From positions 1-64,000 of the forward strand of contig NW_004085882.1 of assembly GCF_000220395.1 (NCBI RefSeq): a DNA stretch of 64,000 bases, given 5' to 3'. Positions 22,722-36,209 of the stretch are shown piece after piece (position 1 is the first letter of the stretch; each line of letters starts with the position of its first letter). Made by a program: the position numbers and the translations under genes. Origin of the DNA: Ichthyophthirius multifiliis. Its lineage: Eukaryota; Ciliophora; Oligohymenophorea; Hymenostomatida. The notes below the pieces were generated by a model, which was not told where the DNA came from, made no database searches, and worked only from the letters and a program-made list of their open reading frames with translations.

Positions 22722-24770
22722 ATGCATGGTCATATAAAAAATAACGGATAAAATAGTTAAATAGTATACAGTTATCCATTATAATAAAAGCTGATATAAC
22801 CATAATAGCCTAAAACAATAGTATAATTTTCGCGCACATTAAGTTATAATGATATAAAATTAATATAATAAGTATCAAATTCATCAAGAGATAAAGTGTA
22901 ATTATTAGGTAATTGCGCAGGAGGAAGTTATGCAGAAGAAGGAATAATAAGTTCTTAAATTAATAAACAAATAACACATTTAGAACCAATAATGATAGGG
23001 GATATAAATATAAATAATTCATTGAGAGATCAAAGACCATATAATAATAGCAGCAAAAGTCCTTATAATAATGGTATGTAAAGCAATTCTTCTCCAAGTA
23101 ATTCTTCAACTGATTCTTCTGTGATATTTTCTTATATAAGTTAGGGATAAAGAAATAGATTGTAGGAATATTTTGAAAATACTCGATAGGATATAACCAG
23201 AATATAATAATAAGAAAATAAAAATAATTTAATTATTGTAGCAGTTTAGAATGGGTAATTAGAAATAATTTATTAATTAGTAGAATTCGCATCCAATTAT
23301 TTTAAAAAACAGGAAAAATTAACAGAAAATTAAATAGAAAATAATATTAAAAATTGGATAAATTAATAAAATAATTGTGGTTATTCTGCTATTAGTTATG
23401 CTTGCTATATTGGTAATATACAAATTTTGAAATATTTGCATTAATTAGGAGCTGATTTGACAACTGTGAATAATGAAGGACAGTCATGCTTGCATATAAC
23501 GGCTTAGAGTGATAAGATTTAATCTTTAGTTTTTTTAATTAAAAATAATGTCCAATTAAACGTAAAAGATTATAAATTATCCACAGCTCTTCATTGGGCT
23601 AGTTATTTGGGATTCGACTAAACTGTTCATTATTTACTTGCATGGAAAGCTGATGTTAATGTAGTCGATTCGGAAGGGATGACACCATTAATTTTGAGTG
23701 CTATAAATGGAAATATGAGAAGTGTGAGATTATTATTATTTGCTGGAGCAGATAAAAATATGAAAGACTTTAAAGGAAAAACAGCACTAGATTATGTATT
23801 AGAAGAGGAAAATTATAATGAGGAAATTGCAGAAATTTTAAAGAGAAATAATGGGGTTTTTGAATGTTTTAATATAAGACCAGTTTTTAAACCTACAGGG
23901 AAAAATGTTAAATAAGTAGTATATTTTTTAGTGATGTATTTTTACTCATAAATAGCTTTTTTAATTTTTAATTATGATTTGGTTTTGAGTGAAAAAAAAG
24001 ATTATTTTTTTGGAATTTTAGGAATTTTGTTTGTTTTTACCTTTTCTTCATTTGTTATTTGCTGGAATATTAATCCGGGATATATTCAGAAACCTAGTGA
24101 GAAGGATAAAATTAATTAGTTATATGTACTTGTGTAGAAATATGAGCCCTATGATGTCTGTCCAATTTGTTGTATCAAAAAAATTACGAGAAGTAGACAT
24201 TGCGAAGTGTGTAAATAATGCGTTTCCGTTTATGATCATCATTGTCCATGGATAAATAATTGCGTAGGGTGTGGAAATCATGGTTTTTTTTTAGTTTTTA
24301 TTATTTTTATTTGGTTAAGTATTATTTTTGTTTTGACTTTAAATGGATTATTTATTTGGAAAGAAAATGTGAGCAATTTTTTAATTGTTTTTTTTGAATA
24401 TAATGGCATAAAGAGCCTGTTTTTTATTTTAAAGTCAATTTTTATGGGTATTTCAATGTTTTTTTGCTTGTTTTTTGGATTTCCTTTGACTTGTTTATTT
24501 AAAATTTAAATTGAAAATTTTTGTTAAAATTAAACGACGTTTGAAAAATTTAGTTCTTATGCAAGGCATGATTAAAATAATAGTTAAAATATGCAAAATC
24601 GAGAAGTTTAACTTGGAAGTATTGCTACTTAGCCGTTGGTTGAAGATTAAAATAATTTATAGGATTAATAAAAAAGTAATTATTTAAAAAATTGCTTGAA
24701 TATGTGCTATTATAATAAAAATAATCCTAATTTAATATGCCCCATATCTAGGACAAATACACTTGTTTGA
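22722..24770 (+). CDS. Ankyrin-repeat DHHC palmitoyltransferase (ZDHHC17/Akr1-like)
   Basis: This integral membrane S-acyltransferase of 682 residues is read without introns. The N-terminal third is Ser/Asn-rich and probably disordered. At least four ankyrin repeats follow: [60 protein letters not shown] and [20 protein letters not shown]. Two TM helices lead to the catalytic cysteine-rich domain, [20 protein letters not shown] then [20 protein letters not shown], with the DHHC motif intact. Two more TM helices ([20 protein letters not shown] and [19 protein letters not shown]) precede a Q/N-rich tail. The TM-DHHC-TM order and ankyrin fusion match the Akr1/HIP14 class, usually at the Golgi or endocytic membranes. 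Protein lipidation targets such as the N-terminal Cys motifs seen in this window are plausible but not shown. Confidence 0.93.
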
Positions 24771-25669
24771 AGTTTTTTTTTTCTAAATAAATTATTTCAA
24801 ATATTAAAAACTAAATATTAATTTTAAGATAAAATAATTATTGATTTAATTTTTTTTTAAAAAAATTTATATATAAAAATAAAGTTTATTAAAAGTTTCA
24901 TATCATAATATAGCAAAATTTTCTTAAGTTTAAAAAATAAATTTTATAAAAAAAATTTAAAAATATTATATATTTAAATTAAATTTAATATTAAAAAATG
25001 AATTTAAAATAAAGAAAAAAAATTATTCAAAAAAATATATAAAATAAATATATATATATATATAATATATATATATAATTTATATATATATATTATATTT
25101 ATATATTTAATTTATTATTATCTATCATTTTTATAATAATTTAAACTTTAATTTTGTTATTTTGCTTATTTATATTTTTATTATTTTTAATTTATAAATA
25201 TCTTTTTCCTAAAATTTTTGTCAAAATTACTTTAATTTGATTACATTTAAATTAAAAGTATTAATAAAATAGTAAATTATGATTTTAATTATTATTTATG
25301 TTTTCTGTTATATTATACAATTTTTTATACTCAATTATAAGAATAAAATCTATAAAATATTATTATTTTTAATAATACATATTATTTCATCATGAATATT
25401 TTAAAGCTTAAAGTTAAATTTATGTTAATTAATTCATATTTTAATTTTAAAAAATAATTTTCTATATATAAGCAATGATTATATAAATATCATGAGATGA
25501 AATTTATATTATTATTTTATTTAAACACTCATATTTTTTTTGTCTATCCTGATTTTTTATTGATTACAGGCTTATAAGATCATTAAGTTTTATTTCTAAA
25601 TGCATTTAAATAATGTTATTTTATGAATTTTCGGTTTTTTTTAAATTCTTTATATAACTTTCTTATTTA
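24771..25669. other. AT-rich intergenic sequence
   Basis: About 900 bases of A/T spacer with an (AT)n cluster at about 25046-25095. Some protein-like reading on the minus strand near 25510-25660 continues past the stop of the small ORF described next. It could be an unresolved last exon. Confidence 0.5.
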
Positions 25670-25957
25670 TCATTATATTAAATAATAATTCATAATTTCT
25701 AATAATTAGCCTAAAATTTTGGTTTTAGCGACATAAAAAGTTAAATATTTATTTGTAATATCATCTAAGGGAAGTAATATATTTTCTTTATTTTAATAGA
25801 TTTTATTCTTTATCTAATTTATTTTTTGCAATGTTTTTAATAAATATTCTTATTTTTTAATTTAATGAATATAATTAATATTACTTTTAATTGTATTATA
25901 GGTTTTTTAATTCTAGAGTAAATATATGTTAATAATGTCATAAATAAAGTAAGACAT
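25670..25957 (-). CDS. Small helical protein, unknown (95 residues)
   Basis: ATG at 25957 reads MSYFIYDIINIYLLQNQKTY and continues as charged helix (IHQIKKQEYLLKTLQKINQI) to NKENILLPLDDITNKYLTFY, ending LEIMNYYLIQ at TGA (complement of 25670-25672). The helix, then ILLPLDD, then a second helix vaguely recalls prefoldin-type subunits, but this is only an impression. An alternative upstream ATG in another frame (MSIKCLTLFMTLLTYIYSR) would need an intron. The family is not recognised. Confidence 0.35.
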
Positions 25958-26291
25958 TTTATAGACATAATTATAATAACAGTAATTATTGTAAATAATT
26001 AAAGTTTTATATATTTAATTATTTTTTTTAAAAAAAATTAAATAAATAATTTTAGTGTTTTCAGTAAAAGATAAAGCCTTTAAATATTATAAAAATAAGT
26101 TGATAGTATTCAAAATAATATAATTGATTATATATTCTATTAAATAGCTAATGTTACATAAATTTAAAAATAAGAGCTAGATCATAATATCTTATATATA
26201 AATATATCAACATCTAATATATATAATTATTATAATATTAAATTTAGTTTTTCAATAAATATATAAAACTAAAATTAAAAAAAACAAAAAA
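25958..26291. other. AT-rich spacer
   Basis: A/T spacer between the small minus-strand ORF and the plus-strand RRM gene, so it may hold two divergent promoters. No recognisable element. Confidence 0.5.
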
Positions 26292-27445
26292 ATGGTTAAA
26301 AAAAATAAATAAACGGACAAAAAAAATAACTAAAAATTTGAAAAAAAATAACAAGTATAAGAATAAGAATTAGAATAAGTATAAATACAATAAGAAGAAT
26401 AATAATTTTAAGAATAAAATTAAAATTCAGTCTTTGTTTCAGGATTACCATATTCAGCAACTGAAGATGTATTAAGGGAATATTTTAAAGCTTGTGGAAA
26501 TATATAGTTATTATAAAAATAAGATATAATTTAATAAAAAAATATATTAAAATATATATAGAAATATAAAATTACCAAAATACTAAGATACTGGTAGAAA
26601 CATAGGTTATTGCCATATTTAATTTGAAACGAATGAAGAAGCATAAAATGTTTAAAAAAAAAATATTTTTTTTAAAAAAATTTATATATAAATAGGCTTT
26701 AAAATTAAACAAGTAAACTATGGAAGGAAGATATTTAGATATTGCTTTATCTAAAGGCGAAAAAACACATATTAATGCAAGTAAATATATAATAAATTAC
26801 CTTTTTTTATATATTTTAATAATAATAAAGACGATGGTAAACCTCCTAGTGATTGTAAAACAATTTTTGTTAAAAATTTACCTTTTGATTGTAAAGAAGA
26901 TGAAGTAGGTAGTTTTTTTGAGAAATGTGGAAAAATTATAAATGTCAGATTCATATATAATCCATTTGTTAAACATTTCAAAGGGTTTTTTTATTTTAAA
27001 TTATATTTTTTTTCTAAAAATTAAATTATAATACTGTTTTTTATAAAGATTTGCTTATATTGATTTTAAAATGTCGAGTTCAGTAAACGCAGCATTAAAA
27101 TTGAATCAAGTTAATTTTAAAGGAAGAAAATTGATAATTGTATATAATTAATTATTGTTATTTTTTGTTTTAAAAAAAAAGGATTATGAAACCGGATAAA
27201 TGAAAAAAGGATTTAGATTTCAAAAAGTAAATGATGGAAATACCAAATTTAATAAATAGTATAAAAATGTTTTATTTATTTTAATAAAAATATATTATTT
27301 TAATAGATACGAAGATCTTTAGAGGTCATTAGAATATAAAAAAAATAGATAAAATAAACATTTAAGATTAAAAAACTTTTCTACTTAAAATAATCCGAGA
27401 AATAATAATAATAATAATAAAAAGAATCTTAAATTATTTTCTTGA
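26292..27445 (+). CDS. Two-RRM RNA-binding protein (nucleolin/NSR1-like)
   Basis: After a K/Q/E-rich N-terminus (MVKKNKQTDKKNNQKFEKKQ) lie two RRM domains. RRM1: NSVFVSGLPYSATEDVLREY is RNP2 plus helix 1, and GRNIGYCHIQFETNEEAQNA is RNP1. RRM2: KTIFVKNLPFDCKEDEVGSF, then FKGFAYIDFKMSSSVNAALK. A linker TMEGRYLDIALSKGEK sits between them. The C-terminal tail is basic and Asn-rich, ending KKNLKLFS. Tandem RRMs with a low-complexity N-terminus fit nucleolin/NSR1/gar2 nucleolar proteins involved in rRNA maturation, though other two-RRM proteins cannot be excluded. At least six short introns (about 45-60 nt) split the gene, several immediately after RNP motifs. It ends at TGA 27443-27445. Confidence 0.8.
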
Positions 27446-28093
27446 TAATTATAATATACATAAATAATTTTTTTATTATTAAAAATAATTTTGGTTTTTT
27501 ATTTTATTTTTAATTTTAATTTGTTTATTAAAAATTTTTAATAAGCTCTTTTTGCTAAAAAATTATTTTATATTAAGTAAAATATAATATATTAATTTAT
27601 AAAAAAAAAAAATCATTAGTAAAAATTGTACAATTAAAAGAAATATTTTATTTAATTAATTTTTTAAAAAATGCTTATTATTTATTTATAAATTAATATT
27701 TTATTTTTGTTAGTGAATTTCTAAAATTTTTCTGCTATTTATAAATAAAAATAATATAATTGGATATTTACTTTAAAAAAACTATTTATTTATAAAGACA
27801 AATATAATTATTTAAATTTTTTTATTTATTTTTTTTTAAAAAAAAAGAAAATAGTTTTTATTCTATTTTTCTTTTTTCTTTTTTCTTCTTTTTATTTTAT
27901 AATATATAAAATATTCGAGAAGTATTAAAAAATTAAGTATTTAATTTAATTAAAATTACAAAAAATAATAAACAAATTTGAAATCAAAAAAAAAAAAAAA
28001 ATCAAATCATAAATAATTATAAAAAAATCAATTTTCTTAAATTAAAAAAAGATTCATTAAAAAAAAAAAAAAAAAAAGAGCTAAAAAAAAAAA
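27446..28093. other. AT-rich spacer
   Basis: About 650 bases of A/T-rich spacer, with a TTTTC/TTCTT-rich block at about 27860-27895 and a poly-A leader before the p23 gene. No gene is seen. Confidence 0.6.
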
Positions 28094-28883
28094 ATGTCAA
28101 AGTAATTTTAAATAAATAATATTAAATTAACTTATATTTATTTAATAATTTTTTATTTTTTTTTTAAAAAAATTCTAATAATATCCATTCCAATTCCTGC
28201 ATTATTTAAAAATAACCAATTTTTTTTTTTTAAACAAAAAAAAATAGAACAGCACCTTTTGTATGGGCCCAAAGAAGAGATAGAGTTCTTTTAACAATTC
28301 ATTTACGTGACGTAACAAATGAAAAAATTGAGCTTACACCTGATCATTTAACATTTGAAGGAACTTCTGATAAAAATACTTATACTGGTTAAGTTAATTT
28401 CTATAAAGAAATTGATGTCGAAGTAATTTTATTTTATTAGAAAAAATATAATAAATTATTAATTAAAAAAGGCTTCTAAAAAAACTATCCTTGGGTATGG
28501 AATTAGATTTGTTTTATTCAAAAAAGAAAAAGAAGAATCATATTGGCCTCGTTTAACTAAAGAAGGAGGAAAACACAATAATATCTAAAGTGATTGGGAA
28601 AAATATATTGATTCAGATGAAGAAAATGAAAAAGGTGATAAAGGATTAGACTAAAACTGGAACCCTGATATGATGTAAAACTTTGGTGGAAATTACGGAG
28701 GTCAAGGAGGTGAAGGTGCTGATGATTCTGATGATGAAGGTTTACATTATATATATAATTTTTATATATATATTTATTAATATTATAGAACCTTAAGTTA
28801 ATGATTTAGATGGAGAAGAAGAATTATAAGGAGGAGATAAAAAAGAAGAAAAATAAGATGAAGAAGTTAAATAAGAAAATTGA
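28094..28883 (+). CDS. Hsp90 co-chaperone p23 (CS domain)
   Basis: p23/Sba1 stabilises the ATP-bound closed state of Hsp90. The first exon codes only MSK and is followed by a 146-nt intron (28102-28247), giving MSKTAPFVWAQRRDRVLL. The CS fold follows: TIHLRDVTNEKIELTPDHLT, FEGTSDKNTYTGQVNFYKEI, KTILGYGIRFVLFKKEKEES and YWPRLTKEGGKHNNIQSDWE. The last piece is the p23 signature (W-P-R-L-T-K-E, then DW..Y.D.DEE). The tail is acidic and glycine-rich (NWNPDMMQNFGGNYGGQGG), as in p23 orthologues. Further introns at about 28424-28471 and 28740-28789. It ends at TGA 28881-28883. Confidence 0.9.
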
Positions 28884-29418
28884 TGAGAAAATAAAATAAT
28901 AATTGAAAGAAAAAGATATAATAAATAAATATAATTAATAGTTAAAATAGTTTATTTTATTTTCTATTCTTATCTTTTCTTTATTTTCTTTTTTTTATAT
29001 TTTTTCGTATATAAATTAGTTTTTTTTCTAGGTTATTTTTATTTTATTTTAAAAAAAGATTTATATTATATATAATTTAAAAATACATATATGATATAAA
29101 AATTTAAAATAAAAATATTTTTTTTTTAAAAAAAAAATATTATTTGTTTATATAATATTAAGAAAATAAAAGATATTATTATTTTATTTATAATTTTTCT
29201 TTTTTTAAAAATATTAAGAATGTATTTTTTTTTTAATTTCCCTTAAGTATACATTTACAATTTAAAATATATATATAAAAATACTTTTTGATTTTTTTTT
29301 TTTAAATATTAAATTTTTATTAAAAATACAACCAAAATTTAAAAATAATTAAAAAAATAAAAAAAACAAAAAAAAATAAAAACAAAAAAATATAAATTAT
29401 AATAATTAATAATAAAAA
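28884..29418. other. AT-rich spacer
   Basis: T-rich 3' flank then A-rich 5' leader before the RUVBL2 gene. No coding signal. Confidence 0.65.
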
Positions 29419-31065
<1,647 letters not shown>

Positions 31066-31464
31066 AAATATAATTATATAATTAATACATTTAATATTTA
31101 TAAAACTTATATTGTTATTATTATTTTTTTTTTTTTTTTTTTCTTTAAATAATTAAATAAAAAGAAATCAATTTAATCAAAATAAAATTTTTGAATAAAA
31201 TAAATAAATACATATTTTATAATAAATAATTCATATTTTTATTATTATAAAATATATAATTTATATATTTTTAATAGTTCAATTTTACTAAAAAATTAGC
31301 AATATTAATAATTTAATATATTATAATTTGAATTAAATAAATAAATAAATATTTTTTTTCTTTTTTAATAAATAAATATAATTTAATATAAAAAAATATA
31401 ACTAATAATTAATTAATTTATAAATAATAATAAAAATATTGATATTTTTTTCAAAATAAAAAAT
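31066..31464. other. AT-rich spacer
   Basis: A/T spacer with a T18-like run near 31126-31143. No gene is seen. Confidence 0.65.
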
Positions 31465-33876
31465 ATGTTTGTTCCTCCAAAATTCGATACTATATTTTAA
31501 ACAAACTCCAAATTAAATGATTTAGGTTATGTTTCTGAATTACAATCGAATTTAATATATAAAGAAAATTCATAATTTGAAAATTATAGTGATAAAAAAA
31601 TAAACATATTTTAAACACAAAGTAAATCTCCTATATAATCAAATTTATAAAAATTCGAATTCAATGGTTGTCCAAACAAATAAAATACAAATGATAGTAA
31701 TTATTATTTATTAAAATAATAAATGAGTTAAATTAAATAATTATAAACTGAAAACCTATAAAGAAAATAAGAAAATGAATAATTAAAAATTTAAAATAAT
31801 GAGTTTGAAAATACAAATATAAATTACAAAAACTAAATTGATATTTTAGAAAAGAAAATTATTTTATATGAAAAGGAGACAAATACAAAAGTTTCGGCTT
31901 TAAAAGATAAAATGTAATCTTATGAATAATTTAATAAGGAATTATTTAATAAATTGGCTTTTTATGAACAAGCAATTCTTAGATATGAAGAAGAAATAAC
32001 AAATATAAATTTTTAATTTTAATAATAGAAATAATCACTAAATTAAGAAAAAGAATTTTATATAGAAAAATTAAATAGTTTAAATGAAGAAATGAATTAG
32101 ATTGAAGAAAAATATAAAAATAAATTGGAAGAAAAAAATAATAAATTAAAATAATATAAATAAGAACTATCCACTAAAAGGCATTTAATTGAAAGTTTTG
32201 AAACGGAACTAATTTAAATTTAAAATGAAAATAAATAATTAAAAGATGATTTGTATTTATAATAATAATAAATTAATAATTTAAACGAAGATTTGGAATT
32301 TAATAATTAAAAAATAAATGTAAAAATTATTTTTTTCATATATTAAAATAAATAATATATTTATATATATATATATATATATATAGGAATTAGAAAATTA
32401 AATAAATTTAAGTAATAAATTAAATGAGGAATTAAAAGATAAAAATTAAACATTAAAAGAACAAGAAGAATCAAATAAAAGTCAAATCGAATAATTGCTT
32501 TTTTAATAAGAATAATATATATAATAATAACATTAAAATGAAAACTAAAATAATGAAATAAAAGTAAATCATAATTAAGAATTAATAAAAATATAAAAGT
32601 TAATTTCTAATTTGATAATATATATAGATAATAAAGGAAAATAAGAAAGCATTTAAAATTTTAAACATAATTTTTTAAATTTAGATGAATTATAAAGTAG
32701 GGTTATTAAACTTTTAAATAAACACCATTCGCTTAAAAAATAGAAAAAAAACTTATTTAAGAAAAGGAGGATTTGTAAGATAGAATTGAAGCTTTTACAT
32801 AAACTTTTAATTAAGTTTTGGAAGAAAGATAAAACGATTTTTCTCTTATAGAATAATTGTAATAATAACAATAAAATACAACATTATAATAAAATAATAT
32901 TCAAAATAATTAAGTTTAAGATAATTTTAACTCGTTTTAACACTATAGGAATCAAATTTAAATATAAGAAATTATTAATATTAAAGATAATTAGTTTAAG
33001 TAAATGATTTAGTCTATTAATGAATAAAATTAGTAAAATATGGGAAATTTAGTGTATTTTTTGTATATTTTTATTAAAGGTTTTTAAGATTAAATAACAA
33101 GAATTAAGTATATGAAAAATATAAATTTATAATTATAAAATTTAGTTAAATATAGAAAATTTTAAATAAAAAATAAGTTTAAAATTTATGCTTTATAAAT
33201 AGTATTTATCATAAAACTAAAATATTTATAAAAACCTAAACCATAATTAGAATTATTCAATATAAACTGGTCATAAGTAAATTAAAATAATATTTTTATA
33301 GAAAAATTGTAAAAAATAAATGATTTATAAAGTGATTTTGGATTATTTAATAAAATAAAAATGGTTACTAATACGAATTTTAATGTTTCGAGTTTTAATA
33401 ATTAACTATTTTCGTAAATTTTGAATTTGGTTTAGGAAGAATATAGTGACTTTTTGAAAATTAATTAAATTTAAATTTTTAAAATTAATAATTAAAATGA
33501 TTCGTTTTATGAATAGGAGATTTAATAATAGTTGAATGAATTATAATAAGAAAAAATGTTAATTGAAAAGGAAAATATTGAATTAAAATAAATTATAGTT
33601 AATTTAAATGAACTTATGGATAAATAATAAATTGATAATGAACATTTATTATTTAATATTGATTAACTTAATTACAATTTAGAGATTCAAAAAAATAATT
33701 AATTAAAAAATGCTTATTAAAATGATTATTTACAAGAAAAAGGTTAAATGTTAACTATTAATGATTTAAAAACTTAGTAAATTAATCCTTAATAATAGAA
33801 TTTCGATGGAGATTAAAATAATAAAAATAATTATTAAATGAAATATAATAATGAAAATGTAGATTTTAAGTTTTGA
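31465..33876 (+). CDS. Long coiled-coil protein, possibly centrosomal/basal body, with one frame break
   Basis: It starts MFVPPKFDTIFQTNSKLNDL, then a mostly coiled-coil protein of about 780 residues (KNKLEEKNNKLKQYKQELST, IESFETELIQIQNENKQLKD). One intron at 32320-32386. Around 32735-32751 the frame must change: LDELQSRVIKLLNKHHSLKK runs into basic non-heptad sequence, while the neighbouring frame resumes the coil as KKLIQEKEDLQDRIEAFTQT. Two A-runs (6 and 8) lie at the switch. Further on, VKYRKFQIKNKFKIYALQIV and FIIKLKYLQK has the basic-aromatic-hydrophobic pattern of PACT-type centrosome-targeting segments, a tentative comparison. The C-terminal coil ends at NNENVDFKF, TGA 33874-33876. 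The gene is real; function is inferred weakly. Confidence 0.65.
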
Positions 33877-34230
33877 TAAAAATAAATTACATTTTATTTT
33901 ATTTATATTAATTATACATATATATTAAATATATGAAAAATAAATATATATTTTTATACAAAAAAAGTTTAGAATTTTTTAAAAATAAATACAATATTTA
34001 TTAAATATAAATTTAAATATTATAAAACAGTATTTAATTTATTTTTGTTTATTTATGTAATAAATTATAATAACATTTAGTAAAAAAAAAAAAATATTAA
34101 AAATAATGTCATATCTTTAAATTCTTTAAATTTGATATATATATAATATTGAAATTTATAAAAAAATATTATTAAAAAAAAAAAAATACTTATTTTTTTT
34201 GTAAATTTAAAATTTATTAAACTAAATCAA
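33877..34230. other. AT-rich spacer
   Basis: A/T spacer between two plus-strand genes. No coding signal. Confidence 0.65.
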
Positions 34231-34877
34231 ATGGAATTAATTGATTTCTCTTACGTTATTATTATCGTAATTTTAGTATGGCAAGTATATGAATTTTTTT
34301 ATCCAACAAAACCTAAACCAAACGCATAACCAGAAATATATTAAAGATTAGAAGAAAGTAAATAAGATAATTATATCATTAATTATTTATTTATTTTTTT
34401 TTAAAAAAAAGAAATAAAAATTAAATTAAATATAATTTTTTGTTTTTTAAAAAAAAATCTATAGTTAAAAGATAAAGAAGAGAAAGAAATTCAAGAGGAG
34501 AATTTAATGATAAAGATTTGACTAAATATGATGGATTTTCAAATCCAGAATATTATATTGGAGTTAAAGGGACTGTATTTGATGTTAGCAATTCAAGTTA
34601 ATATTCTTTTTTTTATTTTTATATAAAAAAAATAAATTATTTTTAAAATCAAAAAAAAATAGAGGATTTTGTAAAAGGTGGATAATATGAAATTTTAGCT
34701 GGATAAGAATGTTCTGTGAATTTTGCGAAAATGATTGTTGATCCTTAATATTTTTTTTAATATGGAAAAGTTAAATTAACTGAAGAAGAAGAAGAATAAT
34801 TAGAAGCTGCTTATTAAACATTTTGTGCAAATTATAAAATTATTGGAAGTTTGTAAAGTATAAAAAAACAAAATTGA
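34231..34877 (+). CDS. Membrane-associated progesterone receptor (MAPR)/cytochrome b5-like haem protein
   Basis: The protein opens with a single N-terminal membrane anchor (MELIDFSYVIIIVILVWQVY) followed by FFYPTKPKPNAQPEI. After an intron come a basic stretch and the MAPR domain: GEFNDKDLTKYDGFSNPEYY, IGVKGTVFDVSNS and, after another intron, DFVKGGQYEILAGQECSVNF. This order matches Dap1/PGRMC proteins (F-x-x-x-x-L-x-x-Y-D-G, then G-x-V-F-D-V, then GG-x-Y-x-x-x-A-G), which bind haem through tyrosines and support sterol-modifying P450s. The C-terminus is acidic then ends SLQSIKKQN at TGA 34875-34877. Length is about 165 residues after splicing, typical of the family. Introns run about 34356-34464 and 34596-34663. 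Confidence 0.85.
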
Positions 34878-35195
34878 TATTTTTTTTTTTAGAAAATTAA
34901 ACAATTTTTTATTTTGATATTATTTTTCCATTCTAATTTTTTTATTTTTTTATTATTTTTTTATATTAAAAAATAAAATTATAAATTAAAATAATATATT
35001 AGAAAAATTAATTTTTTTAACCTTGATACTATAAAAATAAAATAAATTATAAAATATTACTTAAATAATAATTAATTTTGTGTATTTTTGCTTTTTTAAA
35101 AATTAATATATTATATTATAAATAATTAAAATAATAATTTTTTTCATATAAAAAAAAATAAAAAATAATAATTAAAGGACTTTTATAAAATTTAT
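34878..35195. other. AT-rich spacer
   Basis: A/T spacer; nothing recognisable. Confidence 0.65.
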
Positions 35196-36209
35196 ATGAT
35201 AAATTATTTATATATGAGTAATCTTGATTTATCTTCAATTAATAATGATGATAATAATTTATCGGAAATAATATATAAAATAATATAAGATTTAATTACT
35301 TTCCATGGATCAAATAATATCGCATTTTCTAAACTAGATATAAATAAAAATAATTGCATATAATTTAACGATTTCTAATAAGAAATGACTGAATTAGGCT
35401 ATAATGATTTCGAGTAAGTTCAAAGCATTTTTAATTAATTAGATATAGACAAAGATGGGGTGATAAATGATTTAGATTGGCAATAATCAATAAATAATTT
35501 TTAAAAATAAATAAATTAAAATTGCTCAATATCAGATATTACAGATATTAACGAAATAATATTTTAAGAATCACCTAAAAAAAATACGAATAATAAACAT
35601 GTTTTAAATGATATTTAATAAAATTATTAAAACCTAAATAATTTCAAATAAGATAATTAAAAATAATTTAAGGAGTAGAAAAAAAACATGATTAATAATT
35701 TTTAAAGCTATTTAGCATTAATTGGATTTGGTTAATAAGAACAGCAATAAAATCAAATTATTTAAGAAGAACAAAATCAGTTTCTAAATAGAAGGTAATT
35801 AAATTCTCCTGATAAAACTAAGGTTTTATTAAACATAAAAGCTACTTTTCCTTAATAACAATATGAAAGGAAATAAAAATTCATTAATTAATTTAGTAAG
35901 AGAGGAGGTTTAGATGAAATTATAAATAAGATAAATATTTAAAAAAATAATCTTCATAAAAAAGCTTAAAATTCATAACCTATATTTTATAAATAAACTA
36001 ATATTGAAAATAATATAAATGAATATAAGGCTGATCTTTTTAGTGTTAAAATGAAGATAAATGAAAATAAATAATAAATTGTTTAATAAAACTAATATAA
36101 TTATTAAAAATATTTCGGGCCTTATAATATTTAAAATAATTATTGTTCAATATTAAAAAATGATAAAAATATAAAAGATATTGTGAATAGAAATGAAGAT
36201 AAAATATGA
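35196..36209 (+). CDS. EF-hand protein with Q/N-rich tail
   Basis: The frame is uninterrupted (337 residues) from ATG 35196; a second ATG at 35214 is also possible. The N-terminal 100 residues hold two EF-hand-like motifs: AFSKLDINKNNCIQFNDFQQ and FNQLDIDKDGVINDLDW. The second loop, D-I-D-K-D-G-V-I-N-D-L-D, keeps the usual acidic ligands at 1, 3, 5 and 12. The first, D-I-N-K-N-N-C-I-Q-F-N-D, has Asp at position 12 and no Gly at 6, so its Ca2+ binding is less sure. The rest is low-complexity Q/N/K sequence with a basic patch (QFSKRGGLDEIINKIN) and ends at TGA 36207-36209. Paralogues in ciliates are numerous, so no specific role can be named. Confidence 0.65.
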
